Assembly: GCA_018700655.1 (NCBI GenBank)
Contig: JABIUG010000277.1
Coordinates: 1-15,853 of the forward strand
Length of the DNA: 15,853 bases
Reading direction: 5' to 3'
From: Rhodospirillaceae bacterium
GTDB lineage: Bacteria > Pseudomonadota > Alphaproteobacteria > SP197
The position numbers and the translations under genes are program-made. Shown in pieces: positions 7,001 through 14,908 of the stretch (its first letter is position 1; every line of letters begins with the position of its first letter). The notes beneath the pieces are model-generated. The model did not search any database. It was not told the origin of the DNA and saw nothing but the letters and a program-made list of their open reading frames with translations.

Positions 7001-7250
7001 TGGTTCGTTCGGTCGTCTGATGGTGCTGGATTCAGCCGGTTCCAGGCTGCACAAGCCGGAACTCAACGCCACCGCGCGCCATTGGGCAAAGCATCTGATG
7101 AACCATGCCCATGAAACAGGCAGCTACCGCATGAACCTGGGCTCCCAGGAAATGAATCCCGGCCTGATGAAGGGCATTACGGGCATCGGCTATGCCCTGC
7201 TGCGCATTGCCGGCCACCACGAGCTTCCCGATATCACCGCACTGACCTGA
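4086..7250 (+). CDS. lanM: Class II lanthipeptide synthetase LanM (dehydratase plus LanC-like cyclase)
   Basis: The 1054-residue enzyme has the usual LanM length and order. The N-terminal dehydratase (about 120-630) has a kinase-like site: K289 in AVYKPR, D364/H366/N369 in GRDYHAEN and D381/E383 in AIDVETL. It phosphorylates Ser/Thr of a precursor peptide and eliminates phosphate to give dehydro-residues. The C-terminal cyclase (about 680-1040) has GFSHGAAG (H862), WCHGSAG (zinc ligand C926) and LCCGSFG (C971, C972), and adds Cys thiols to form thioether rings. The CCG in place of CHG gives a predicted three-cysteine zinc site, as in ProcM-like enzymes. ATG 4086 follows CAGGGG with normal spacing. 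The gene faces the RND permease tail to tail (11 bases between stops). All catalytic motifs I can check are present. Confidence 0.96.
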   Translation: MTADNSTSVTFSDAEILDIANRAATMDERQAISGEPVDSDTMRKLAGERMDWWRRCAAGGNATYFAQRLMEEGLTEADAARMTAGVPDWGDDLPDWASGLNQVMALLCAVDDNPPGKSSKTPFSPAFTALGRSVITDAGYDDDAQYSDSARDDLASSVVIRVAEIAIPSLFNNFATLRKLVETGKVAHDGSDIFEAYIGALRQGGFKRLFLERPVLARLIAQEAQRATVEMREARDRFHADRDAVIKTYFTGDDPGAVTSVQTGLSDPHNGGRRVMIYGFGNGGKAVYKPRPLDIDAKWSECINLMAERQAPVDLQSPVLLERDHYGWVEFVEHLPCRDKDEVRQFFRRSGAMLALVHLVRGRDYHAENVIASGAHPVAIDVETLCHPGPLKRQANPLLAQVEHKIDQSVMVTHYLTIRAGPKGAIAMGGLDLAKEVDIQFWQFEHPNTGEMTRRSKLIEARESFNLPVLDGEMIEASDYAEEVASGYEETLTFLLTLPEMQPGESSIPRLFEGVLVRWLVDATATYMNLVNGLRHPDLLTDGAMWSAGAESIGGRRMGEGTYHAALVREERRAMLNQDIPLFRVAAGTDRAFAADNSPLKDVSVPAVTPLEFSLAGGDAQRWTAVEGSVIRAALAFGKIGYGKVAPATEQLTLSPEEAREEALRLARLVGELAITGDHQAAWTGIVLKDSGDAIDVGDIRYDFYNGAAGIAVFLAAVAKVCGDDESRDLALAAMRRLANRYRLIGIEAFYDQIGLGGYTGLTSIAYGFDVAGELLDEHAYRALAVAIAAQLPDSAIEKDTGHDVLGGLAGAICVLLRLQRISGDPRLLERAIACGEALMAKQDEKGLWSFMGGAPLTGFSHGAAGYAFAFGQLGTLTGRKDFTDMAQTCLDYERSQFNKDHANWPDLRAMPGEEVNPLSFASQWCHGSAGIGLSRVALGVGQQFPGTALERDIALDTTIRNMPGHVDDLCCGSFGRLMVLDSAGSRLHKPELNATARHWAKHLMNHAHETGSYRMNLGSQEMNPGLMKGITGIGYALLRIAGHHELPDITALT

Positions 7251-7261
7251 ACGAACCGATG

Positions 7262-10200
7262 TCAGGCATGTGCTGAGGGTGAATGCTCCGGCGGCGGCGT
7301 GACCAGAGGCCTGCGCGTTTTGGGCGTCAGCATGGTGTAGATCGCAGGCACGACGAACAACGAGACAAAGGTGCCAAGCAGCAGCCCCACAACAATGACG
7401 GCCCCGATCTGTTCGCGGCTGTTGGCGCCGGCACCTGAGGCATAAAGTAACGGCATGGCGCCCGCTGCGGCGGCAAACACCGTCATCAGAATCGGACGCA
7501 GACGCACCTCGCAGGCTGCAATCACCGCCGTGATCTTGTCTTCGCCGTTGTCGCGCCGCTGGTTGGCGAATTCAGCAATCAGAATGCCATGTTTTGCGAT
7601 CAGGCCGATCAGGGTGATCAGGCCCACACCGCTATAGGCGTTGATCGATCCGTCCAGAAGTTTCAGTCCAAACGCTCCGGCGACCAGCGTCAGGGGTGCC
7701 ACCGCCAGAATGATGATGGGGTCGCGGAAACTCTCGAACTGGGCGGCAAGGACAAGAAGAATGGTGAAGAATCCCGCAGCGACCACAAGACCGGTGGAGC
7801 CGCTGCTCTGTTCCTGCTGACGCGTCGGCCCCGAATAATCGAGCGAAAAGCCATTGGGCATGATGTCCTTTGCGATGGCTTCAAGTGCCGCGAGGGTCGC
7901 TGCAACAGAGCGCCCTCCTCTCGGCGCAGCACTCAACGTGGTGGATCGCTCCTGAGCAAAGCGGGTCAGGCTCTGGGCCGTGAGCGTATCGTGAACACTC
8001 GCAATGGCAGAAAGCGGCACCATCGTGCCCTGGAGATCGCGCAGATAGATGCGATCCAGATCGGCTTCCTGGCTGCGATCCGACATTTCGAGCTCAACAA
8101 TCACCTCATAGAGTTGATCCTGCCAGGAGAATTTCGTGACATCGTCACCCCCAAGCATGATCGAAAGCGTGCGCGCCATCGTGCTGGCATCAATGCCCAG
8201 TTCACGCGCAATATCTCGGTCAATCTCGACCCTGATCTCGGGCGTCGCGAAACTGAGCGGTGAGGAAATCGCCGATACGACACCCGATTCCCGCGCCTTT
8301 GCCACAATCTGATCGGCAATATCGGCAAGATTCTCATAGGTCCCGGTCGACTTGACCACCAGTTCGATCGGATACCCTCCTCCCAATCCCAGCGGATCGG
8401 GATTGACGACTGCGCCGCGCACGCCGGGCAGCGCGGCAACCTGGGGCCAGAGCGACAAGGCAATTTCCTGTGCCGACCGGGTGCGCTCGTTCCAGGGTTT
8501 CAGCAACACAAAGCCCAAGCCGGAGTTTGTCGACCCTCCTCCGACCAGTACGATCGAATGCACGGCCTCGGGCACCGATGACAGGATGGCTGAAATCGCC
8601 TCGGCCTGAGGCTCCATGTATTCCAGGGTTGAGCCCTGCGGCCCCTGGAAGATTGTGATGAGGTATCCCTCGTCCTCAGCCGGTGCGAGCGTTGTTTCGA
8701 TATTGTGAACAAACAACACAGCGACGGCACCCAGGATTACCGCAACCAGAATGGTGATCCATCGCGCCTTGATCACATGCCTCAGAAGCGTCGCATAGCG
8801 GCTGGCAATCTTCTCGAACGTGCCTTCAATCAGCTTTTTCAGGAAGGAGGGGTCTCCGGCTTTCAGGATGCGTGAGCACATCATTGGCGAAAGCGTGCGC
8901 GAGACCAGACCCGAAAACAGAACCGCTACCGAAAGCGTTACCGCAAACTGGACAAACAGGCGGCCCATGGTCCCCGGCAACAAGCCAACCGGCGCGTAGA
9001 CCGCAACCAACGTCAGGGTCGTGGCAATGACCGCGAACCCGATTTCTCGACTGCCAATGAAGGCCGCATCAATGGCCGTGTGTCCCTGGTCGATGTGCCG
9101 CTGCACGTTTTCGACATCGACAATCGCATCGTCCACAACCAGCCCGACGGCCAGGACCAGCGCCAGCAGCGTGAAGGTGTTGAGGCTGAATCCCAGAACG
9201 TAGAGGACGCCGACGGTCGCAATGAGAGAGAGAGGAATGGTGACCAAGGTGATGATCGAGGCCCGCAGGGAGCCCAGAAACAGCATGATGACCACGATCA
9301 CGAGAAACACGGCTTCAACGACGGTGTCAAACACCTCACTCATGGACGCTTCGATGTAGATGGTTTCATCAAAGACGATATCGAGTTTCACGGAGGTCGG
9401 CAGACTTTCCAGGATTGCCGGCAAGGCTGCCTTGATGGAAGAGGCAACTGTCAGCGGGTTTGCATCCGAACGGGCGACAACCCCCAGCGCGACAGCTGGT
9501 TTGTCATCAGCCAGGACCGACGTATCCTCCGCTTCTGCGCCGATCTCGACGCGAGCGACGTCACGCACCCTGACTAGGTAATCATCGTCATGGCGCACCA
9601 TGATGTTTCCAAAGCCCGTAACGTCGTTCAGCGATGCATCGTCGGCGACATCCGTACTCTGAGTCGCTGAATAGAGCGCCCCCGCCGGAAGGATGACATT
9701 GGCACCAGCAACCGCTGCAGTAACATCATCAGCGGTAACTCCAAGGGTCGCCATGCGGAACGAATCCAGCCAGATGCGCAATGCGTAGTCACGCTCTCCC
9801 AGGACATCGATGCTCGAGACACCCGTGACAATCTGAAGTGCCGGCTCGATCTGACGCAGAGCCAGGTCCGTCAACTCAAGCTCGTTCAGGCTGTCGCTGG
9901 AAAGCGCAAGATAGAGAATTGGCGTGGCGGACGAGCTCGAAAGAATCACGGTTGGTGTATCCGTATTTTCGGGCAGCTGGCTCACGACATCGTTCACACC
10001 GGCTCTGACCTCGTTGGCAATCTGAGTCAGATCGACCCCTTCATCAAACTGCACTTCAATCGAGCTAACACCCTCGCTGCTGGTTGAGCTGATGACATCG
10101 ATACTGCCAACAGCAGAAACCGCGCCTTCCAGGACCGTGGTAATCTGGGTTTCAACCTCCTGGGCGGATGCGCCCAACAGCGTGGTGGAAATCGAAAGGG

Positions 10201-10330
10201 TGGGTGGAGAAATATCCGGGAGATGCTGAATGGGCAGCTTCATCAGCCCATAGATCCCGAACCCGACAAGCAGCAGGTTCACGACGATCGCGAAGACCGG
10301 ACGGCGAATAAAAAGATCGGTGACCCACAC
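7262..10330 (-). CDS. RND multidrug-type efflux permease (AcrB/HAE1-like)
   Basis: This 1022-residue inner-membrane proton antiporter has the family layout. TM1 follows LFIRRPVFAIVV at residues 6-28, a large periplasmic loop follows, then a cluster of TM helices from about 335, a second half with TM7 near 525-545, another periplasmic loop, and a C-terminal helix cluster. The proton-relay aspartates are D400-D401 in GLVVDDAIVDVEN (equivalent to AcrB D407/D408). The gene starts at GTG 10330, six bases after the adaptor stop, with only a weak Shine-Dalgarno sequence, so coupling to the adaptor is likely. With the adaptor and the TolC-like protein at 14909 it would form a tripartite pump. The substrate cannot be told from sequence. 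Confidence 0.95.
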   Translation of the reverse strand: MWVTDLFIRRPVFAIVVNLLLVGFGIYGLMKLPIQHLPDISPPTLSISTTLLGASAQEVETQITTVLEGAVSAVGSIDVISSTSSEGVSSIEVQFDEGVDLTQIANEVRAGVNDVVSQLPENTDTPTVILSSSSATPILYLALSSDSLNELELTDLALRQIEPALQIVTGVSSIDVLGERDYALRIWLDSFRMATLGVTADDVTAAVAGANVILPAGALYSATQSTDVADDASLNDVTGFGNIMVRHDDDYLVRVRDVARVEIGAEAEDTSVLADDKPAVALGVVARSDANPLTVASSIKAALPAILESLPTSVKLDIVFDETIYIEASMSEVFDTVVEAVFLVIVVIMLFLGSLRASIITLVTIPLSLIATVGVLYVLGFSLNTFTLLALVLAVGLVVDDAIVDVENVQRHIDQGHTAIDAAFIGSREIGFAVIATTLTLVAVYAPVGLLPGTMGRLFVQFAVTLSVAVLFSGLVSRTLSPMMCSRILKAGDPSFLKKLIEGTFEKIASRYATLLRHVIKARWITILVAVILGAVAVLFVHNIETTLAPAEDEGYLITIFQGPQGSTLEYMEPQAEAISAILSSVPEAVHSIVLVGGGSTNSGLGFVLLKPWNERTRSAQEIALSLWPQVAALPGVRGAVVNPDPLGLGGGYPIELVVKSTGTYENLADIADQIVAKARESGVVSAISSPLSFATPEIRVEIDRDIARELGIDASTMARTLSIMLGGDDVTKFSWQDQLYEVIVELEMSDRSQEADLDRIYLRDLQGTMVPLSAIASVHDTLTAQSLTRFAQERSTTLSAAPRGGRSVAATLAALEAIAKDIMPNGFSLDYSGPTRQQEQSSGSTGLVVAAGFFTILLVLAAQFESFRDPIIILAVAPLTLVAGAFGLKLLDGSINAYSGVGLITLIGLIAKHGILIAEFANQRRDNGEDKITAVIAACEVRLRPILMTVFAAAAGAMPLLYASGAGANSREQIGAVIVVGLLLGTFVSLFVVPAIYTMLTPKTRRPLVTPPPEHSPSAHA

Positions 10331-10336
10331 GGTACG

Positions 10337-11407
10337 TCAGGACCCGCTGGAATCCTTGACCGGACTGCCGTCGGCCAACTTGTCCATACCCATCGTCACC
10401 ACGGTATCTGTGGCCGCCACACCCTTTGTGATCTCGATGAGGTCCCCCTGGATGACGCCCGTTTCGACAACCACACGCTTTGCCTTGCCGTCGACCACCG
10501 TGAACACATAGGTCCCGCCAAGGCTTTTGACGACTGCCGCACTGGGGATCATCACTGCATTTTCCCGGGTCGCGACAGCAAGCTCAATGCGCACAAAGAG
10601 TCCCGGCAGCAGCAGCAGGTCGGTGTTGTCGATACTCCCGCGCAACTGGATGCTGGCATTGCCGCTCGCTGCGCTGGGCAGAATGGCAAGGACCGTGCCG
10701 GTATAGGTCTTGCGCGGCACAGCCTCGAACGTGGCATCAAACGTCTGACCCTGTGCCAGGCTGGAAAGCAGGCGTTCGGAGATTGCAAAGTCGATCAGGA
10801 GTTCGCTGCGGTTTTCCAGATCCACCATCTCGGTACCGGTACTGATAAAGGTTCCGACAGCAACCTTGGGGATACCCAGTGAACCATCGAACGGAGCAAC
10901 AATCTTGAATTGATCGAGTGTCGAGCGATTGGTGACGACGGCAACCTGCGCGGCGAGATAGGATTCTTCGGCCTGATCGAGTTGATCAGCCGTCACCAGG
11001 CGCTCGTCGGCCAGCGCGGCAATGGCATCGTAGTTTGCCTTTTCCAGAGCGAGTTTCTGCTCGGACGTGCGCAACTGCGCACGCGCAACCGTATCATCAA
11101 GCTCAAACAGGACATCACCCTTGACCACGGTGTCACCGGCAGCAAATCCGATCTCGGTCACGACTCCGTTGTTTTGTGCGACGACCGTCAGTTTGCGCGC
11201 GGCTTCAATGGTACCGAATGTCGTCAGCGTCTCCGTGACCGTCGCCGTGGAAGCAGCCGCAGTCTCGACAATGACAGGCGGCATCTGCTCAGCACCCGCG
11301 GCCGTTGGCGCAGCCGGAGCAAGTTGGGATTCATAAACGTACCACGCGCCAGCAGCACCAGCGGCAAGCACAACCACGGCGATGAGCCAACGGATCATCC
11401 GCGCCAT
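10337..11407 (-). CDS. RND periplasmic adaptor (membrane fusion protein, HlyD/AcrA-like)
   Basis: The 356-residue protein has an N-terminal membrane anchor (IRWLIAVVVLAAGAAGAWYV), then a first lipoyl half with GTIEAARKLTVVAQNNGVV. An alpha-helical hairpin (about 110-165), the second lipoyl half (FKIVAPFDGSLG), a beta-barrel and a membrane-proximal domain follow. It links the RND permease to an outer membrane channel. The ATG at 11407 is preceded directly by AGAGG with no spacing; the ATG three codons later (11398) has AGAGG nine bases upstream and is probably the true start. It is the first gene of a two-gene operon with the permease. The 122 bases upstream hold no clear promoter by eye. Confidence 0.93.
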   Translation of the reverse strand: MARMIRWLIAVVVLAAGAAGAWYVYESQLAPAAPTAAGAEQMPPVIVETAAASTATVTETLTTFGTIEAARKLTVVAQNNGVVTEIGFAAGDTVVKGDVLFELDDTVARAQLRTSEQKLALEKANYDAIAALADERLVTADQLDQAEESYLAAQVAVVTNRSTLDQFKIVAPFDGSLGIPKVAVGTFISTGTEMVDLENRSELLIDFAISERLLSSLAQGQTFDATFEAVPRKTYTGTVLAILPSAASGNASIQLRGSIDNTDLLLLPGLFVRIELAVATRENAVMIPSAAVVKSLGGTYVFTVVDGKAKRVVVETGVIQGDLIEITKGVAATDTVVTMGMDKLADGSPVKDSSGS

Positions 11408-11529
11408 CCTCTATAACTGGTCAACCCCACGATACGTCCTCTCCGAGACGTTTGTGCCAATCGGCAACGATCAGAACCTCTGGTACGAATCTATCCTGCA
11501 TTTTGTGCAAGCGCCATGGTGTCCTGGGT

Positions 11530-13781
11530 TCATGCAATCGGCCGGGACGGCGGTCTCGATGCGTCAAACCCCTCAAAGGGGGCATGATCCAGAAACCGGT
11601 CCATCACATTGCCCATCAGACGCGCAATGTTGTTGTCATAACCGTTGATGGGCAGGGAACCAGCAAACGCGATGGAGCCCGTCGAGAAAACTGCTCCGCC
11701 CCCTTCGATCTCGAAGAACGTGATGTCTGCATGAACCTTGGGGTGGCCATCGGCCATGACGGGCTGGTTCGAGGTCAGCTCCTCCAGCACCACCAGCATG
11801 CCGTCACTATGGTCTTCTGATTGGGCAACAACAAGCGTGTGAAGCGGCGTACCCAATGCAAAATCTGCCCGGTCCAGTTCCAGTCCCGCGGCGCCGCCGC
11901 CGATCAGACCGAAGTCGCCGATGATCTGGTCCTCGATGCCTTCGAACATGAAGGCGACGCGAACATTCGTGCTTTCCGGTGTCAGGCGGTAATGGCTTGA
12001 ACGATCAAAGCCCTGCGCGGTGAAGCCGACCCCGGTCAGTTCCTAGGGTGTGCGCCCGCTGCGGCGCCACAAACCTCCATACTCACCGGTGAAACTCATG
12101 AAGGACTCGCCGACTTCAGAGACCCAGGAACGTGTACCGCCTTCGGTCTTCCGGCACTCGATCACACCGGGTTTTTCGGGGTGATAGGCAATGCGCCAGT
12201 AGAACCCGTTGGCGCCGGTATAGATCATGCGACCGCCGCGCTGCAGCCAGGCATCGATGGCATCGAGCATTTCTGTTGTGTGGTATTCCGGGTGTGTGCC
12301 GGTCACCAGAACGCGATAGCCGTCGAGAACCTCGATGCCTTCGGCATGAAGCTCCTCATCGCTGACGACATCAAACGCGTATCCGGAATCCTCCATCCAG
12401 GACGTGATGTGCGTATCGGCGGCCAGCCCCCAGACCCGTACCTTGGGCCGCATGTTGAGCACGGGCCGAAGACGGGTAGAAACGCTGACGCCACTGCCGT
12501 CCGAATGCGTGTCATAGGTCGAAAGGCCGTATCCGCTGTGATTCTGCAGAAAACAGTCCGACTGCGTCATCACCGTGGCGCGGAACTGCTTCATTTCAAC
12601 GGTGTCATTGCGGAAATGACGGCCGGAATTGGCATAGGCCATATAGGTCGCACTTGGCAGCAGGAAGCAGATATCCGACTGGCGTGTGCCCTTGGCCGGC
12701 ACCACAGCAAAGGGCATGAATTCCTCATACTCATCTGCGATCACATGCAGCGCATAGATCGCACTGCGCTGATCCGCGGGAACGGTCCAGACATGGCTTT
12801 CCTTCCAGCCCGCGTCGTAGACATCATCATCGTGAAAATGGATCGCACCGTATTCGCCCGGTGTATGACGCCAATCCATTTCCGTGCCGGACCAATTGGA
12901 GCCGCGAACACCACGCTGGGGCAGATGCACAGTTTCACCATGGTGGCCATTGCCGGTCATGTCTTCCAGGCACTCACCGGAAATGTCGGTTGAGAAATCC
13001 CACGCCGCGATAATTGCATCGCGAACTCCCGGCGCTGCGGGGTTGGTCTGGGCAAGGACCGCCTCTTCCTGCGAGAGCGCACGTGAGGCAATGCGCGGTG
13101 CCTCGATACGGCCGTTGAAACACCCTGCATGATAGCCGCGGCCGTCATCATGGCGGCAATGCCAGGCTGCCATCAGGAGCGGCCCGGTGCGTCCGGCCGG
13201 ATCGAGCGGCAGCATCGTCCTTTTTTCCGATCCGTGCCCACCCGACAAGGGTTGCTGGATCACATGAACTTCGCCGGCTGGATATCGAAGCTGGCGATCA
13301 GCCGGTACCAGGCACGTTTCACCATCGGTACGCCCGTTGTCACGAAGACACTGGCCTTGCCGTCACCGATGACCAGTCCGGCTGCGCCGTCATCGCCGAC
13401 GATCAGACTGGCACCCCGGTGCTCACTCTGAGACCAGGTTCCCAGAAGACCCTGTCGCCCGTTCTCCGGCGTTGTCGGCATCACCAGTGCCTGAAGGGTG
13501 AAACCACCGGCAAGTGTGAACTCGGGACATGACCGAACGATGCCGTGAGACCCCGCATGGATGATCTGCGCCTGCCCCGGATGCCAGCCATTCAGCGGTG
13601 CATCAACAGGTTCACTTCGGAACGGCGCCCCTTTGGGGTTGTCGTCTGCGCAAATCAGGCGAACCAGCCGTGCTTCATAGGCCTCCGGCCCGTCGCAGCT
13701 GACATGGAAGCGGATGGATTCGCCCGGACGCACGGAGATTCGGTCGGAGTATCCGTTGAGTGGCCGTGACCCTATTTCCAT
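11530..13781 (-). pseudogene. N,N-dimethylformamidase large-subunit-like gene, disrupted
   Basis: Three pieces make one protein of about 750 codons, close to the family length. Piece 1 (ATG 13781 to TGA 13260) has the N-terminal beta domain (NGYSDRISVRPGESIRFHV) and half a LamG-like fold. Piece 2 (13263 to TAG 12043) completes that fold and carries the C-terminal family region with VLVTGTHPEYHT and GGRMIYTGANGFYW. Piece 3 continues in the same frame after TAG 12043-12045 (ELTGVGFTAQGFD) to TGA 11530. The lesions are a frameshift near 13262, in the middle of a domain, and an amber codon, probably from CAG. At 13260-13263 a GTGA stop/start overlap exists, but splitting a LamG fold makes separate genes unlikely. 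The ATG overlaps the dipeptidase stop, so the two formed an operon. The actual substrate of the ancestor is unknown. Confidence 0.8.
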
Positions 13782-14783
13782 ACGGCCTCCGCGACGCGCA
13801 TGAAGTTGCCACCCATGATCGCGACAATGTCCTTCTCGCTGTATTGCCGGCAGAACAACTCTTCAGCGAGTTCGGGAAGCTGCGTCGGCCTTGCGCAATC
13901 GATCTGGGGATAATCGTACTGCCGAGGCGGTCAGTACTCCGGATTCATGTCGCTCAAACCGGCCAGGTCTTCGCTGTCATCGCCTTCGGCGGCGAACTCA
14001 TCCTGCAGCGCATAGTCGAGGCCGATCCCGACATGTTCAGGGCCCAGAAGGTTGACGTAATGATCAATGTTATCGGCCAGCGTCGTCGTGCGTGTGTCGT
14101 TCTCGCCCATGAAGATGCCAATTCCCACGATCCCCACAACGCCGCTGGTCGCCGCGCAGGCCCTGGCCTGATCATCCCAGATGTTGCGCTCGTGATCCCA
14201 CAAAGCCCTGGGATTGGAGTGGGAGAAGATGCAGGGCGCGGTTGAGGCCTCCATTGCCTCCATGGTCGTGGTGTAGGCCGTGTGCGAACAGTCGACCAGC
14301 ATGCCCACGCGGTACATTTCCGCGATCACGGCCCGCCCGAAATCCGTCAATCCCGTGTCCTCGTCGTGGCACCCGCCGCCGGCTGCGTTGTTCCGGTTAT
14401 AGGCAAAGAGCATCTGACGCACGCCCAGATGATGGTACATCTCGACCAGATCGAGCGAGCCATCGAGTGCATTCATGCCTTCAAGGTCGAAGGTGACAGC
14501 AAGGTCGCCGGCCTTCTTTGCTTCGCGAATCTCGGCAACACTGCCCACCAGCCGGTATCCGTCGGCCGCAAGAATCCAGCGGCGGAACGCTGCGAGCGAT
14601 TTGATGGTATCGCGCCAGTCCATGACGTCGTATCCAACGTCAACGCTGAGATAGTTGACCCCGGCATCCTTCCAGACCTGAAGCTTGGAGAGGTCAACGC
14701 CGGGATCGGGACCAAACCCGGCATGGGGATCCCAGATCACGTTCTGATCGAACAAGGCCCTTGCGGCCTGGGCTGGCGGGCAT
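13772..14783 (-). pseudogene. M19 (renal-type) membrane dipeptidase gene, probably disrupted
   Basis: Metal-site motifs of family M19 are in place: VIWDPHAGFG (first His), TFDLEGMNAL (Glu), LVDCSHTAY and FSHSNPRALW (His), and GIGLDY (Asp). The frame meets TGA at 13931-13933 after MNPEY, then continues unchanged with PPRQYDYPQ through a typical M19 tail (GGNFMRVAEAVWK) to TAG 13772. A tryptophan codon TGG to TGA change explains this. At the other end the best start, ATG 14783 with GGAGAA five bases upstream, is out of frame by one base with the rest; removing one G near 14753 gives MPASPGRKGLFDQNVIWD. In-frame starts do exist (GTG 14899, ATG 14881, TTG 14755), so the second lesion is less certain. 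The truncated form could still fold but lacks its last 53 codons. Confidence 0.72.
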
Positions 14784-14908
14784 CGGTCTTCTCCTGCTAC
14801 CGGACAGTGAATCGATACCAGATAGAAGCCGGACGCAAATCCTGAATTGCCGCGCTTGTGGGCGGACAGCCGCGCTGGCATGGTTGCGGCGGGAGACACA
14901 AGAGGTTG

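Noticed and set aside
12043..13933. Stop codon recoding (TAG, TGA) as an explanation for the interrupted genes
   Set aside because: Intact genes here end normally at TGA or TAG (for example lanM, the RND permease and DUF697), and a frameshift is also present in the same gene, so decay is simpler.
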